A stretch of DNA of 64,000 bases. It comes from Sphingomonas sp. JUb134. GTDB taxonomy: Bacteria > Pseudomonadota > Alphaproteobacteria > Sphingomonadales > Sphingomonadaceae. The stretch is taken from positions 1,065,001-1,129,000 of the forward strand of contig NZ_SLYP02000001.1 of assembly GCF_004341505.2 (NCBI RefSeq), in the 5' to 3' direction. Under the pieces are notes generated by a model. It did no database searches, was not told the DNA's origin, and worked only from the letters and a program-made list of their open reading frames with translations. Made by a program: the position numbers and the translations under genes. Position 1 is the stretch's first letter. The number at the start of each line of letters is the position of its first letter. Below, piece after piece: positions 22,529-30,491 of this stretch.

Positions 22529-22553
22529 AACATCGGCGGGGGCGCATCGTTCC
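22529..22553 (-). promoter_or_regulatory. EcfG-like general-stress promoter of the glgE operon
   Basis: On the minus strand GGAAC (22553-22549), a 16-nt spacer and TGTT (22532-22529) match GGAAC-N16/17-CGTT with one -10 mismatch. Transcription would start near 22521, giving a leader of about 23 nt that holds the GGAGGT ribosome-binding site. Inference: the operon belongs to the alphaproteobacterial general stress response. Confidence 0.5.
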
Positions 22554-22562
22554 GCCCCCGCC
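22535..22562. repeat. Perfect 10-bp inverted repeat before glgE
   Basis: Arms GGCGGGGGCG (22535-22544) and CGCCCCCGCC (22553-22562) with an 8-nt loop. It overlaps the spacer and -35 of the proposed promoter. It lacks a T-tract. It may be an end-of-transcript hairpin for the DUF2934 gene or a protein-binding site. Confidence 0.45.
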
Positions 22563-22612
22563 GCAAGGATTTGCGGCAGGCCGGCGGGCGATCCCGTCGA
22601 GGGGTTTTGCGC

Positions 22613-22637
22613 GCGTGCCGCTTCCCAGGCGGCACGC
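22613..22637. terminator. Possible terminator hairpin after the DUF2934 gene
   Basis: Perfect 9-bp stem GCGTGCCGC / GCGGCACGC with a 7-nt loop, starting 7 bp beyond the DUF2934 stop codon on the minus strand. No T-run follows, so intrinsic termination is uncertain. Confidence 0.4.
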
Positions 22638-22644
22638 CCGGCGA

Positions 22645-22980
22645 TCAGGCTTTGGCGCTGCCCGATTTGCGCTTGGCGGGGGTGCTCGCCGCCTTCTTCG
22701 GGCCGGCCGCTCGCTTCGCCTTGGGCGCCTCCGCGACGGCTGCGACGCCCTCGCCCGCCGTCGCGGCCTGGGCGGCCGGCGTCGTCTTGGGAGCGGTGCT
22801 GCGCGACGTACGCGCCTTCTTTGGCGCCGGCGTCACTTCGCTATCCGTCGAGGCCGCGGCCTGGGCGTCGATCTCGCGGCAGGCGGCGTCCCAATGGCGT
22901 TCATGCTCGCCTTCAGGCTGGCCTTCCTCCAGCCACATCGCATGGGCGCGCTCGCGGATACGGTGCTCTCGATCGTTCAA
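22645..22980 (-). CDS. DUF2934 protein with lysine/alanine-rich tail
   Basis: A 111-aa protein whose first 30 residues (NDREHRIRERAHAMWLEEG, then a W in a helix) match the DUF2934 domain of unknown function. The rest is a low-complexity tail rich in Ala, Lys, Pro and Thr with histone-H1-like PKKA and PAKRK blocks, which suggests nucleic-acid binding (inference). TTG 22980 is chosen because GGGAG lies 7 nt upstream; GTG 22986 is the alternative but only 2 nt from GGGAGA. It lies 65 bp behind the SDR gene, so it is probably co-transcribed from that gene's stress promoter. Confidence 0.75.
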   Translation of the reverse strand: MNDREHRIRERAHAMWLEEGQPEGEHERHWDAACREIDAQAAASTDSEVTPAPKKARTSRSTAPKTTPAAQAATAGEGVAAVAEAPKAKRAAGPKKAASTPAKRKSGSAKA

Positions 22981-23045
22981 CTTCACTCTCCCAGGTCCGG
23001 CATGTGCCGGGATTGTTGCCGCAGTCGTTGCGCTTGCGAAAGGGG

Positions 23046-23903
23046 TTACAGGATCGGCTTGCCGCCCGTCACCGCCACCGTCGCACCGGACACGTAGCTG
23101 GCCTCTTCGCTGGCGAGCATCACGTAGACGGGGGCAAGCTCCGCGGGCTGGCCGGCGCGGCCCATCGGCACGTCCTTGCCGAAGTTCTCGACCTGCTCCG
23201 GCGGCATCGTGGACGGGATCAGCGGCGTCCAGATCGGACCGGGTGCGACGCAGTTCGCCCGGATGCCCTTCTCCGCCAGAAGCTGCGACAGCCCACCGGT
23301 GAAGTTCTGGATCGCGCCCTTGGTGGTGGCATAAGCGAGCAGCGTCGGCTTGGGCGTATCGGCGTTGACCGAGGTCGTGTTGATGATCGCGGACCCTGGC
23401 TGCATGTGAGGCACCGCGGCCTTGGTCAGATAGAACATCGCGTGGATGTTGGTGCGGAAGGTCTTGTCCCACTCCTCGTCCGGAATGTCGGTGATCGCCT
23501 CGAACGTCATCTGGTGGGCGGCGTTGTTGACCAGGATGTCGAGCCCGCCGAACGCTTCCACGGCCTTGTCCACGATCGCTCGGCAGTGCGCCGCGTCGCC
23601 GATGTCGCCCGGCACCAGCACCGCCTTGCGTCCGGCATCCTCCACCAGGCGTGCCGTCTCCCGCGCATCCTCGTCTTCGTTCAGGTAGGAGATCAGCACG
23701 TCGGCCCCTTCTCGGGCGAAGGCGATCGCCACCGCGCGGCCGATGCCGCTGTCGCTGCCGGTGATGATCGCGCGGCGACCCGCCAGGCGCCCGGAGCCGC
23801 GGTAGCTATGCTCGCCATGGTCCGGCCGCGGGTTCATTGCTGCCGTGGTGCCGGGGGGCGATTGCTGCTGTTCGGGCTGCGGCGGCATCGGGCGATCGGT
23901 CAT
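23046..23903 (-). CDS. SDR family oxidoreductase (YghA-like)
   Basis: Short-chain dehydrogenase, 285 aa, with an extended proline/glutamine-rich N-terminus and then the Rossmann glycine motif TGSDSGIGRAV, NNAAHQ, catalytic Ser in INTTSVNA and the YATTKGA Tyr-Lys pair. The arrangement (SGIGRAVAIAFAREGADVLISYLNE) is that of the YghA/glucose-dehydrogenase-like group that uses NAD(P)H on aldehydes or sugars. ATG 23903 has AAGGAG 7 nt upstream; an upstream in-frame start at 23957 is rejected for lack of a site. A perfect EcfG promoter lies directly upstream. Confidence 0.9.
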   Translation of the reverse strand: MTDRPMPPQPEQQQSPPGTTAAMNPRPDHGEHSYRGSGRLAGRRAIITGSDSGIGRAVAIAFAREGADVLISYLNEDEDARETARLVEDAGRKAVLVPGDIGDAAHCRAIVDKAVEAFGGLDILVNNAAHQMTFEAITDIPDEEWDKTFRTNIHAMFYLTKAAVPHMQPGSAIINTTSVNADTPKPTLLAYATTKGAIQNFTGGLSQLLAEKGIRANCVAPGPIWTPLIPSTMPPEQVENFGKDVPMGRAGQPAELAPVYVMLASEEASYVSGATVAVTGGKPIL

Positions 23904-23924
23904 GTGTGGCTCCTTCGCTCCGCG

Positions 23925-23949
23925 AACGGCCGACGGGGAGGCGGGTTCC
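23925..23949 (-). promoter_or_regulatory. EcfG-type general-stress promoter of the SDR gene
   Basis: Minus-strand GGAAC (23949-23945), 16-nt spacer, CGTT (23928-23925): an exact match to the alphaproteobacterial EcfG consensus, ending 21 nt before the SDR start codon, so the leader would be short and carry AAGGAG. Confidence 0.7.
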
Positions 23950-23978
23950 GGCGTCATGCGTGCGGCGCAGGAGAATGC

Positions 23979-24311
23979 TCAGCCGACGGCTTTCTCCAGC
24001 TCGGCCTTGCTCATCTTGGAACGACCGGGGACGTCCTGCTTCTTCGCCTTCTCGTACAGCTCTGCCTTGGTGGGGCCATCGCGACCGCCTTTTCCGCCGC
24101 TGCTGCGCTCCCGTCGCTTGGTCTGAGCGAGCCGGCGCTTGTTCTCGGAGGGGCTCTGCTGATTGGACGCGCCCGCCTCGCTCAGTGCGATCGCGACCGC
24201 CTGCTTGCGGCTCTTCACCTTGCGTCCCGAGCCGGACTCCAGCTCGCCTTCCTTGAACTCGTGCAGGACTCGTTCCATCGTGTCCTTCTGGGCCTTGCTC
24301 TGTTTGGCCAT
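23979..24311 (-). CDS. DUF6496 protein with Rho-N-like C-terminus
   Basis: A 110-aa very basic protein. The first half (AQKDTMERVLHEFKEGELES, then GSGRKVKSRKQAVAIALSEAG) matches the DUF6496 family found in stress-related clusters. The end, KAELYEKAKKQDVPGRSKMS plus a KAELEKAVG helix, looks like a Rho N-terminal/SAP-like nucleic-acid-binding motif. Start ATG 24311 has GAGGAG upstream. It faces the 2H-like gene across a 76-bp divergent region. Role unknown; RNA or DNA binding is inferred. Confidence 0.8.
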   Translation of the reverse strand: MAKQSKAQKDTMERVLHEFKEGELESGSGRKVKSRKQAVAIALSEAGASNQQSPSENKRRLAQTKRRERSSGGKGGRDGPTKAELYEKAKKQDVPGRSKMSKAELEKAVG

Positions 24312-24331
24312 GGTGCTCTCCTCGGGCGCAT

Positions 24332-24356
24332 GGAACGCGCGGACCTGCGGCGCGCT
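24332..24356 (+). promoter_or_regulatory. Weak EcfG-like promoter of the 2H-like gene
   Basis: GGAAC (24332-24336), 16-nt spacer, CGCT (24353-24356): one mismatch to the consensus -10 CGTT, 31 nt before the start codon at 24388. Confidence 0.35.
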
Positions 24357-24387
24357 CAGTCGCTCGGACAACGCGCGGAGGCGAGAA

Positions 24388-24789
24388 ATGGCACAGCCGG
24401 AACGGGGAGCGGGCGGCGGAACGGTCGTCGGATGGAAGCTGGACGCGAGCGAACGCGCAGCACTGCTGGCGCGGTTCCCGCCGCGCTGGCCGAACACGGT
24501 CGCGGACCACGTCACCTTGCGTTCCGGAACCGGCCCAGGGACGCCCCTGCCGACCGAAGAGGCGGGCGAGGTGGTCGGCTGGGCCGACGACGGAGAAGGG
24601 CTGCAGGCGCTGGTCGTCGCGATCGGCGGCAGCACCGCCCGCAGCGACGGCAGCACCTATCACATCACCTGGTCGCTGGATCGCGACGCCGGACGCAAGC
24701 CGGTGGAGAGCAACCGGCTGTTGGCAGAACGCGGCTGGCAGCGGTTGGACGCGCCGATCCCGATCCGGCTGCGGCCTGCCCGCTTCTAA
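24388..24789 (+). CDS. Possible 2H phosphoesterase-like protein
   Basis: A 133-aa single-domain protein starting at ATG 24388 with GGAGGCG upstream. It contains two H-x-T motifs, HVTL at residues 41-44 and HITW at 92-95, each in a predicted beta strand. This is the HhT/Sh pair that defines the 2H phosphoesterase superfamily (LigT/ThpR, fungal tRNA-ligase cyclic phosphodiesterase). A following KPVESNRLLAERGWQRL segment is also conserved-looking. If real, it would open 2',3'-cyclic phosphates or act on nucleotides; this is inference. Convergent with the next gene, 1 bp apart. Confidence 0.6.
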   Translation: MAQPERGAGGGTVVGWKLDASERAALLARFPPRWPNTVADHVTLRSGTGPGTPLPTEEAGEVVGWADDGEGLQALVVAIGGSTARSDGSTYHITWSLDRDAGRKPVESNRLLAERGWQRLDAPIPIRLRPARF

Positions 24790-24790
24790 C

Positions 24791-25147
24791 TCAGGGTGCG
24801 ATCGGCCGCGGTTTCGACACGCCGACGCCTCGGCTGTTCGCGGTCGCGGTCGCACCGATCATGCCGCAGCCTTCGTAGGAGGCGGCAAGCCCGCAGGCGA
24901 GATGCGGCATCTTCACCAGCCGCTCGCGTTCTCCGATCGCGTCGATGATGCGCGGGTCTCCCGGCGTGGGTTCCAGGATCGGCACGCGGTACTCGTCGGC
25001 ATCGCGCAGGGCGCACACGACGATTTCGCCCGATTCCGCATCTGCCTCGCACCGGTACTCGGCCCGTGTCGCTTCCCGATATTGCGCCATTGCGGCGTCC
25101 ACGTTCGCCTGTTGCGCCATCACCACCAGCAGCAGATCGAACGGCAT
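24791..25147 (-). CDS. Hypothetical protein, probably exported
   Basis: 118 aa with a short hydrophobic N-terminus (MPFDLLLVVMAQQA) that may be a signal peptide. The segment YRCEADAESGEIVVCALRD then YRVP resembles a cysteine-pair motif common in small exported sphingomonad proteins (recalled, not searched). ATG 25147 has GGGAGG 5 nt upstream; the longer frame to 25231 has none. Divergent from glpX. No function can be given. Confidence 0.65.
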   Translation of the reverse strand: MPFDLLLVVMAQQANVDAAMAQYREATRAEYRCEADAESGEIVVCALRDADEYRVPILEPTPGDPRIIDAIGERERLVKMPHLACGLAASYEGCGMIGATATANSRGVGVSKPRPIAP

Positions 25148-25286
25148 CGGCACCTCCCGGGGGCACGCGCGAATCGGAACCGGCCGAGTGTGCAGGATCC
25201 GACGCGAAACGCCAGCGCCTTCGCTCGACAAGCGGGCACGCCTTCCCTATCGCCGACCCATCATCATCCGGAGCAGAAGCACAGCC

Positions 25287-26252
25287 ATGCAGACCGCCAG
25301 CCAGGTTCTCGATCGCGTCCTCGTGCTGGAGATGGTCCGCGTGACCGAAGCCGCCGCCATCGCCGCCTCCACCTTGGTGGGACGTGGCGACGAGAAGGCG
25401 GCGGATGCCGCCGCCGTCGAGGCGATGCGGGAAGCGCTCAACGGGCTCGACATGGACGGCACCGTCGTGATCGGCGAGGGCGAGCGCGACGAGGCGCCGA
25501 TGCTGTTCATCGGCGAAAAGGTCGGCACCGGCCAGGGCCCTGCAATCGACATCGCGCTCGATCCGCTGGAAGGCACCACCATCTGCGCCAAGGCTGGGCC
25601 GAACAGCCTGGCGGTGCTGGCGATCGCCGAGGAAGGCGGGCTGCTGAACGCTCCGGACGTCTACATGGACAAGATCGCCGTCGGCCCAGGCTATCCCGCG
25701 GGCGTCATCGACCTGGACAAGACGCCGACCCAGAACGTCGAGGCGATCGCCGCGGCCAAGGGCGTGAAGCCGCACGAGATCATCGCCTGCGTGCTCGACC
25801 GCCCGCGCCACGAGGCGCTGATCGCGGAGCTGCGCGCGATCGGCTGCGGCGTGGTGCTGATCGGCGACGGCGACGTGGCCGGGGTGATCGCGACCACCGA
25901 TCCCGACACCACGATCGACGTCTACATGGGCACCGGCGGTGCTCCGGAGGGCGTGCTCGCCTGTGCTGCGCTGCGCTGTGTCGGCGGCCAGTTCAAGGGC
26001 CGGCTGCTGTTCCGCAATGACGACGAGCGCGCGCGGGCGGCCAAATGGGGCGTGACCGACCTCGACAAGCAGTATGACCTGACCGAACTGGCGCGCGGCG
26101 ACTGCATCTTCGCCGCGACGGGCGTCACGGACGGGTCGCTGCTCGCTGGCGTGAAGCGCATGCGCGGCAAGATGACCACCGAAAGCGTGGTGATGCGCGC
26201 CAGCTCCGGCACGGTGCGCTGGGTCAAGGGCGAGCACCGCATCGACGCATGA
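25287..26252 (+). CDS. glpX: Class II fructose-1,6-bisphosphatase
   Basis: Hydrolyses fructose-1,6-bisphosphate in gluconeogenesis, feeding hexose phosphates toward glucan synthesis. 321 residues, the normal GlpX length. Motifs include GDEKAADAAAVEAMR, the metal-binding GEGERDEAPMLFIGE, DIALDPLEGTTICA (Li+-sensitive phosphatase DPLEGT motif) and ATGVTDGSLLAGV. The start is set at the ATG for MQTASQVLDRVLVLEMVR; the open frame extends upstream without a ribosome site. The stop overlaps the next gene as ATGA. Confidence 0.95.
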   Translation: MQTASQVLDRVLVLEMVRVTEAAAIAASTLVGRGDEKAADAAAVEAMREALNGLDMDGTVVIGEGERDEAPMLFIGEKVGTGQGPAIDIALDPLEGTTICAKAGPNSLAVLAIAEEGGLLNAPDVYMDKIAVGPGYPAGVIDLDKTPTQNVEAIAAAKGVKPHEIIACVLDRPRHEALIAELRAIGCGVVLIGDGDVAGVIATTDPDTTIDVYMGTGGAPEGVLACAALRCVGGQFKGRLLFRNDDERARAAKWGVTDLDKQYDLTELARGDCIFAATGVTDGSLLAGVKRMRGKMTTESVVMRASSGTVRWVKGEHRIDA

Positions 26253-26992
26253 TCCTGGCGCTGCTCGCGCTGGCACTCGCGAGCTACGTCTGGTTCCTGA
26301 AGGGTGAAGCGGTGCTGCGGCGCTGGCGCGGCCCAGGGGCAGGCCGCTCCCGCGTGCAGCGGCTGCGACGCTGGACCGCACGGGCGTGGCTGCTGTTCGG
26401 CGCGGTTCCGCTCTTGGTGCTGGCGCTTCTCGGGCAGCTCGACACCCTGCAGCGGCTCCCGGACGCGTTCGTGCCGCTCGCCCTCGTCGTCCGTGCCGCG
26501 CTGGTCGGGCAGGGGGTTCCGGCGGACGCCGGTTTGCTCGCCGCAGCAGTGGCGGGCGGGCTTGCAGGGGGCGCTGGCGTCGGCCTGCTGATCGCCGCCT
26601 GGCGCCGCCGGCGGGGCCGCGGCGACCTCCACATCGGCCACGTCGGCGGGTTGCTGCCGCGTTCCCGCACCGAGCTACGCTGGGGCGCTGCGGTCGCGAT
26701 CACGGTCGGGATCGTGGAGGAGCTCTTCTTCCGGCTGCTGCTGCCTCTGCTCGTGGCCGAGGCGAGCGGCAGCGCCCTTGCCGGCTTCGGTGTCGCGACG
26801 CTGCTGTTCGGGTTGGCGCATGGCTATCAACGGCTTGCCGGCATGGCCGCCACGACGCTGGTCGGCGGGCTGTTCGCCGCCCTCTATCTCTACAGCGGCG
26901 CTCTGTGGCTGGCGATGCTCGCCCATGTGCTGCTCGACCTCAACAGCCTGGTCCTGCGCCCGGCCTTTGCCGGTGCATGGCGGAGGCATTGA
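26249..26992 (+). CDS. CPBP family intramembrane protease-like protein
   Basis: A 247-aa polytopic membrane protein. The C-terminal half has the CPBP (CaaX protease/bacteriocin-processing) signature: GIVEELFFRLLLP (EExxxR), LLFGLAHGYQR, and HVLLDLNSL with His and Asp. About seven hydrophobic segments are visible and a basic cytoplasmic loop RRRRGRGD. It starts inside the glpX stop codon (ATGA), so it is translated with glpX; the functional link is not obvious. Confidence 0.85.
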   Translation: MILALLALALASYVWFLKGEAVLRRWRGPGAGRSRVQRLRRWTARAWLLFGAVPLLVLALLGQLDTLQRLPDAFVPLALVVRAALVGQGVPADAGLLAAAVAGGLAGGAGVGLLIAAWRRRRGRGDLHIGHVGGLLPRSRTELRWGAAVAITVGIVEELFFRLLLPLLVAEASGSALAGFGVATLLFGLAHGYQRLAGMAATTLVGGLFAALYLYSGALWLAMLAHVLLDLNSLVLRPAFAGAWRRH

Positions 26993-27042
26993 CGGCCTGG
27001 TGTGTTGCTTCAATACTACGCCGGAATGAAGGGGAAAGAACG

Positions 27043-28908
27043 ATGATGCTGGGACGGGCGCTGACGGGAATGGCATTGCTGCTGGCGGGTGCCAGCGCGG
27101 GATCGCTGGCAGGCGCCCAGCCGCAGCAGGCGGCCCCTGCCGCTCCCCAGGCGCGCTACAGCTACAGCCAAGTGATGGTGCCGATGCGCGACGGCACCCG
27201 TCTGCAGACGGTGATCCGCCGGCCGCTCGACAAGCAGGGTCCGCTACCGATCCTGCTCCAGCGCTCGCCCTATGGCGTGCCGCCTGCCAGCGCGGTCGGC
27301 CGCGAGCGCAGCCTCGAGTTCATGGAGCCGGACGGCTACATCCTCGTCCACCAGAACATGCGCGGCCGCTTCGAAAGCGAAGGCACGTTCACCATGTCGA
27401 TGGCGCTCCAGCCGCAGGGGGCACAGGGCGTGGACGAGGCGACCGACGCCTATGACACGATCGACTGGCTGGTGAAGAACGTGCCTGCCAACAACGGGCG
27501 CGTCGGCATGATGGGCGTGTCCTACCCCGGTTATGCGGCCGCCGTCGCGCTCGCCCGTCCGCATCCGGCGCTCAAGGCCGTCAGCCCCCAGGCGGCGTGG
27601 AACGACTGGTGGATCAACGACGACCTGCATCGCTACGGCGCGATGCGGCTCTCCTATGCGACCGACTGGCTCTACCCGCTCCAGAACAACAAGCAGGGCG
27701 AGAGCTTCGAAACCGGCGCCTACGACAGCTACGAATGGTTCCTGAAGCTCGGGCCGATCGAGAACCTCGACAAGCGCCACTTCAAGGGCAGCGTGCCGCA
27801 GCTGACGCAGATGATCGAGCACCCGGATTACGACAGCTTCTGGAAGGGCCAGCACTGGACCGACCGGCTGGGCCGCTCGACCGTGCCGACGCTGCATGTA
27901 GCCGGCTTCTGGGATCAGGAGGACCCGCTCGGCAGCTGGAAGATCTATGAAAAGATGGAGGCCGATGATCCGGCCAACAACAACATGATCGTGGGCGGCC
28001 CCTGGGCGCACGGCAGCTGGCGCCAGGCGGCAAGCGACATGGGCCATTTTCCGATCCCCGGCACCAGCGGTACCGATTTCCGCCGCGACATCGAGGCGCC
28101 GTTCTTCCGCTACTGGCTGCACGGCAAGGGACCGAAGCCGGGGTTCGAGGCGAAGATGTTCCAGTCGGGCAGCTGGACGTGGAAGAGCTATCGCAAATGG
28201 CCCGCGCCCGGCACAACCGCGACCGCACTCTACCTGCGCGCAGACGGCTCGCTGTCGTTCGAGGGCGCGGGAGACGCCGGCCAGTGCCGCGAGTTCGTGT
28301 CCGATCCTGCCAACCCGGTGCCGTTCCGCGAGCGGCCGATCTCGCCCACCTATCCGTCGTTGGAATGGCGGTGGTGGGAGGCAGCGGACCAGCGCTTCGT
28401 GGAGAACCGCCCGGACGTGCTCAGCTGGACGAGTGCGCCGCTCGAGAAGGATCTGACGGTGACGGGCGATGTGGCGGCGACGCTGATGGCCTCCACCTCC
28501 GGCACCGACAGCGACATGGTGGTCAAGCTGATCGACGTCTATCCCGACAACGTCGAGCCCACGCCGTCTCCGGCGCAGATGGGCAACTACGGCAAGTCGC
28601 TCAACGGCTATCGCCTGCCGATCGCGATGGAGGTGCGGCGCGGGCGCTGGCTCGACGACTGGTCGACGGCCAAGCCGCTGGTCCCGAACCAGGTGCGCGC
28701 CTGGGACGTTCCGCTGCGCGACCATGATCATGTGTTCAAGGCAGGCCACCGCATCATGGTGCAGGTGCAGTCGAGCTGGTTCCCGGTGATCGACCGGAAC
28801 CCGCAGAAGTTCGTGCCCAACATCTACAAGGCGAAGTCGGAAGATTTTGTGAAGGCGACCCAGCGGGTGTGCACCGGCAGCAAGGTGACGTTGCCCGTCA
28901 TTCGCTGA
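27043..28908 (+). CDS. CocE/NonD family hydrolase (exported)
   Basis: 621 residues with an N-terminal signal peptide (ALTGMALLLAGASAGSLAGA). It belongs to the X-Pro dipeptidyl-peptidase/alpha-amino-acid ester hydrolase group: VPMRDGTRLQTVIRRP, nucleophile elbow GVSYPGYAAAVA, GFWDQEDPLGSW with an acidic residue, GPWAHGSW with the catalytic His, and a C-terminal jelly-roll domain (VTGDVAATLMAS). Substrate could be an amino-acid ester, peptide or beta-lactam-like compound. ATG 27043 has AGGGG 8 nt upstream. Confidence 0.9.
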   Translation: MMLGRALTGMALLLAGASAGSLAGAQPQQAAPAAPQARYSYSQVMVPMRDGTRLQTVIRRPLDKQGPLPILLQRSPYGVPPASAVGRERSLEFMEPDGYILVHQNMRGRFESEGTFTMSMALQPQGAQGVDEATDAYDTIDWLVKNVPANNGRVGMMGVSYPGYAAAVALARPHPALKAVSPQAAWNDWWINDDLHRYGAMRLSYATDWLYPLQNNKQGESFETGAYDSYEWFLKLGPIENLDKRHFKGSVPQLTQMIEHPDYDSFWKGQHWTDRLGRSTVPTLHVAGFWDQEDPLGSWKIYEKMEADDPANNNMIVGGPWAHGSWRQAASDMGHFPIPGTSGTDFRRDIEAPFFRYWLHGKGPKPGFEAKMFQSGSWTWKSYRKWPAPGTTATALYLRADGSLSFEGAGDAGQCREFVSDPANPVPFRERPISPTYPSLEWRWWEAADQRFVENRPDVLSWTSAPLEKDLTVTGDVAATLMASTSGTDSDMVVKLIDVYPDNVEPTPSPAQMGNYGKSLNGYRLPIAMEVRRGRWLDDWSTAKPLVPNQVRAWDVPLRDHDHVFKAGHRIMVQVQSSWFPVIDRNPQKFVPNIYKAKSEDFVKATQRVCTGSKVTLPVIR

Positions 28909-28919
28909 GGCGGCGATCG

Positions 28920-28962
28920 GGCGCTATTTCCTTGCGAGTGGATCGCAACAGGAAATAGCGCC
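28920..28962. repeat. Long hairpin before the aldehyde oxidase operon
   Basis: Arms GGCGCTATTTCC (28920-28931) and GGAAATAGCGCC (28951-28962) pair perfectly; inside, TTGCGA (28932-28937) pairs with TCGCAA (28943-28948) around a 5-nt loop. It lies 11 bp after the hydrolase stop and 39 bp before the iron-sulphur subunit gene. It has no T-tract. It may be a terminator-like hairpin or an operator. Confidence 0.7.
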
Positions 28963-29001
28963 GCGTCCCGGCGTTGCTCCTTTTCCAGGGAGGAGCGCCC
29001 G

Positions 29002-29517
29002 ATGCAGTTCAGGATCAACGGCCAGACTTATACGGCGGAGGTGGACGTGCGCACCTCGCTGCTCGACCTTGCGCGCGAGCATCTGGGGCTGACCGGCAGC
29101 AAGAAGGGCTGCGACCACGGCCAGTGCGGCGCCTGCACGATGCTGGTCAACGGACGTCGCATCAACAGCTGCCTGACGCTGGCGGTGATGCACCAGGACG
29201 ACGAGATCACGACGATCGAGGGTCTGGGTGCCCCCGGCGCCTTGAACCCCATGCAGGCGGCGTTCGTGAAGCACGACGGCTTCCAGTGCGGCTATTGCAC
29301 GCCGGGCCAGATCTGCTCGGCGATGGGCATGCTGGACGAGATCGCAAAGGACTGGCCGAGCCATGTCACCGCGGACCTCGACTCGGTGGAGTTCACCGAC
29401 GCGGAGATCCAGGAGCGGATGAGCGGCAATCTGTGCCGCTGCTCGGCTTATCCCAACATCGTCGAGGCGATCCGCGAGGCGGCCGAGAGCCAGCGGCTGG
29501 CGGAGGCGGCGGAATGA
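29002..29517 (+). CDS. paoA: Aldehyde oxidase/xanthine dehydrogenase-type [2Fe-2S] subunit
   Basis: Electron-transfer subunit of a molybdenum hydroxylase. 171 aa: plant-type ferredoxin domain with Cys37, Cys42, Cys45 and Cys57 ([16 protein letters not shown]), then a helical domain with [11 protein letters not shown] and [15 protein letters not shown] for the second cluster. E. coli PaoA carries a Tat signal; this protein starts directly at the ferredoxin domain, so the complex is probably cytoplasmic. GGGAGGAGC lies upstream of the ATG. The stop overlaps the next start by 4 nt (ATGA). Confidence 0.93.
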   Translation: MQFRINGQTYTAEVDVRTSLLDLAREHLGLTGSKKGCDHGQCGACTMLVNGRRINSCLTLAVMHQDDEITTIEGLGAPGALNPMQAAFVKHDGFQCGYCTPGQICSAMGMLDEIAKDWPSHVTADLDSVEFTDAEIQERMSGNLCRCSAYPNIVEAIREAAESQRLAEAAE

Positions 29518-30491
29518 AGCCGTTCCAATATGCGCGGGCGACCACGCCCGAGGACGCCGCGCGGGCAGGTACGGTCGATGGTGCGAAGTTCATCGCGGGC
29601 GGCACCAACCTGCTCGATCTGATGAAGCTGCAGGTGGAGACGCCCGAGCAGATCGTCGACATCAGCCGCCTCGACCTGAACCAGGTGGAGGAGACGGAGG
29701 ACGGCGGCCTGCGCATCGGTGCGCTCGTGCCCAACGCCGATCTCGCCGCCCACCCGCTGGTACGGCAGCGGTACGAGGCGCTGTCGCGGGCGCTGCTGGC
29801 GGGGGCGTCGGGGCAGCTGCGCAACAAGGCGTCGACCGGGGGTAATCTGCTCCAGCGGACGCGCTGCTACTACTTTTACGAGACCGGCGACGCCTGCAAC
29901 AAGCGAACGCCAGGCAGCGGCTGCGCGGCCCGCGACGGCTTCAACCGCATCCATGCCGTGCTGGGCGCGTCCGAGGCGTGCATTGCGACGCATCCGTCGG
30001 ACATGGCGGTCGCGATGCGCTTGCTGGACGCGACGGTCGCGACCCAGCTGCCGGATGGCGATCGCCGCCGCCTGCCGATCGCCGACTTCTACCGCCTGCC
30101 CGGCGACACCCCGCACATCGAGAACGTGCTCCGCCCGGGCGAGCTCATCACCCATATCGAGCTGCCAGCCCCGCCGCCGGGGCGGCAGCTTTACCGCAAG
30201 GTACGTGATCGTGCTTCCTATGCCTTTGCGCTGGTGTCGGTGGCGGCGGCGATCGCCGTCGAGGACGGACGCATCGCGTCGGCAAAGCTCGCCTTCGGTG
30301 GACTTGCGCACATGCCGTGGCGGGACGGCACCGTGGAGGAAGTGCTGGTGGGCCAGGCGCCTTCCGACGCGCTGTTTGCGACCGCGGCCGACACGCTGCT
30401 GCGCGACGCGCGCGGCTATGGTCACAACGACTTCAAGATCCCGCTCGCGCGCCGCGTCCTGATCGCGACCCTCAAGGAGCTCACCGCATGA
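29514..30491 (+). CDS. paoB: Aldehyde oxidase FAD-binding subunit
   Basis: 325-aa FAD subunit: FAD-binding loops [16 protein letters not shown] and [17 protein letters not shown]. The insertion [20 protein letters not shown] followed by CAA supplies the extra cysteines that hold a [4Fe-4S] cluster in the PaoB/4-hydroxybenzoyl-CoA reductase type, which separates it from plain xanthine dehydrogenase. Passes electrons from the Mo site through paoA clusters to FAD. Overlaps both neighbours by 4 nt. Confidence 0.93.
   Translation: MKPFQYARATTPEDAARAGTVDGAKFIAGGTNLLDLMKLQVETPEQIVDISRLDLNQVEETEDGGLRIGALVPNADLAAHPLVRQRYEALSRALLAGASGQLRNKASTGGNLLQRTRCYYFYETGDACNKRTPGSGCAARDGFNRIHAVLGASEACIATHPSDMAVAMRLLDATVATQLPDGDRRRLPIADFYRLPGDTPHIENVLRPGELITHIELPAPPPGRQLYRKVRDRASYAFALVSVAAAIAVEDGRIASAKLAFGGLAHMPWRDGTVEEVLVGQAPSDALFATAADTLLRDARGYGHNDFKIPLARRVLIATLKELTA

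Noticed and set aside
22499..22644. Riboswitch or attenuator in the glgE leader
   Set aside because: Several GC hairpins exist, but the proposed promoter start leaves only about 23 nt of leader, too short for a riboswitch.
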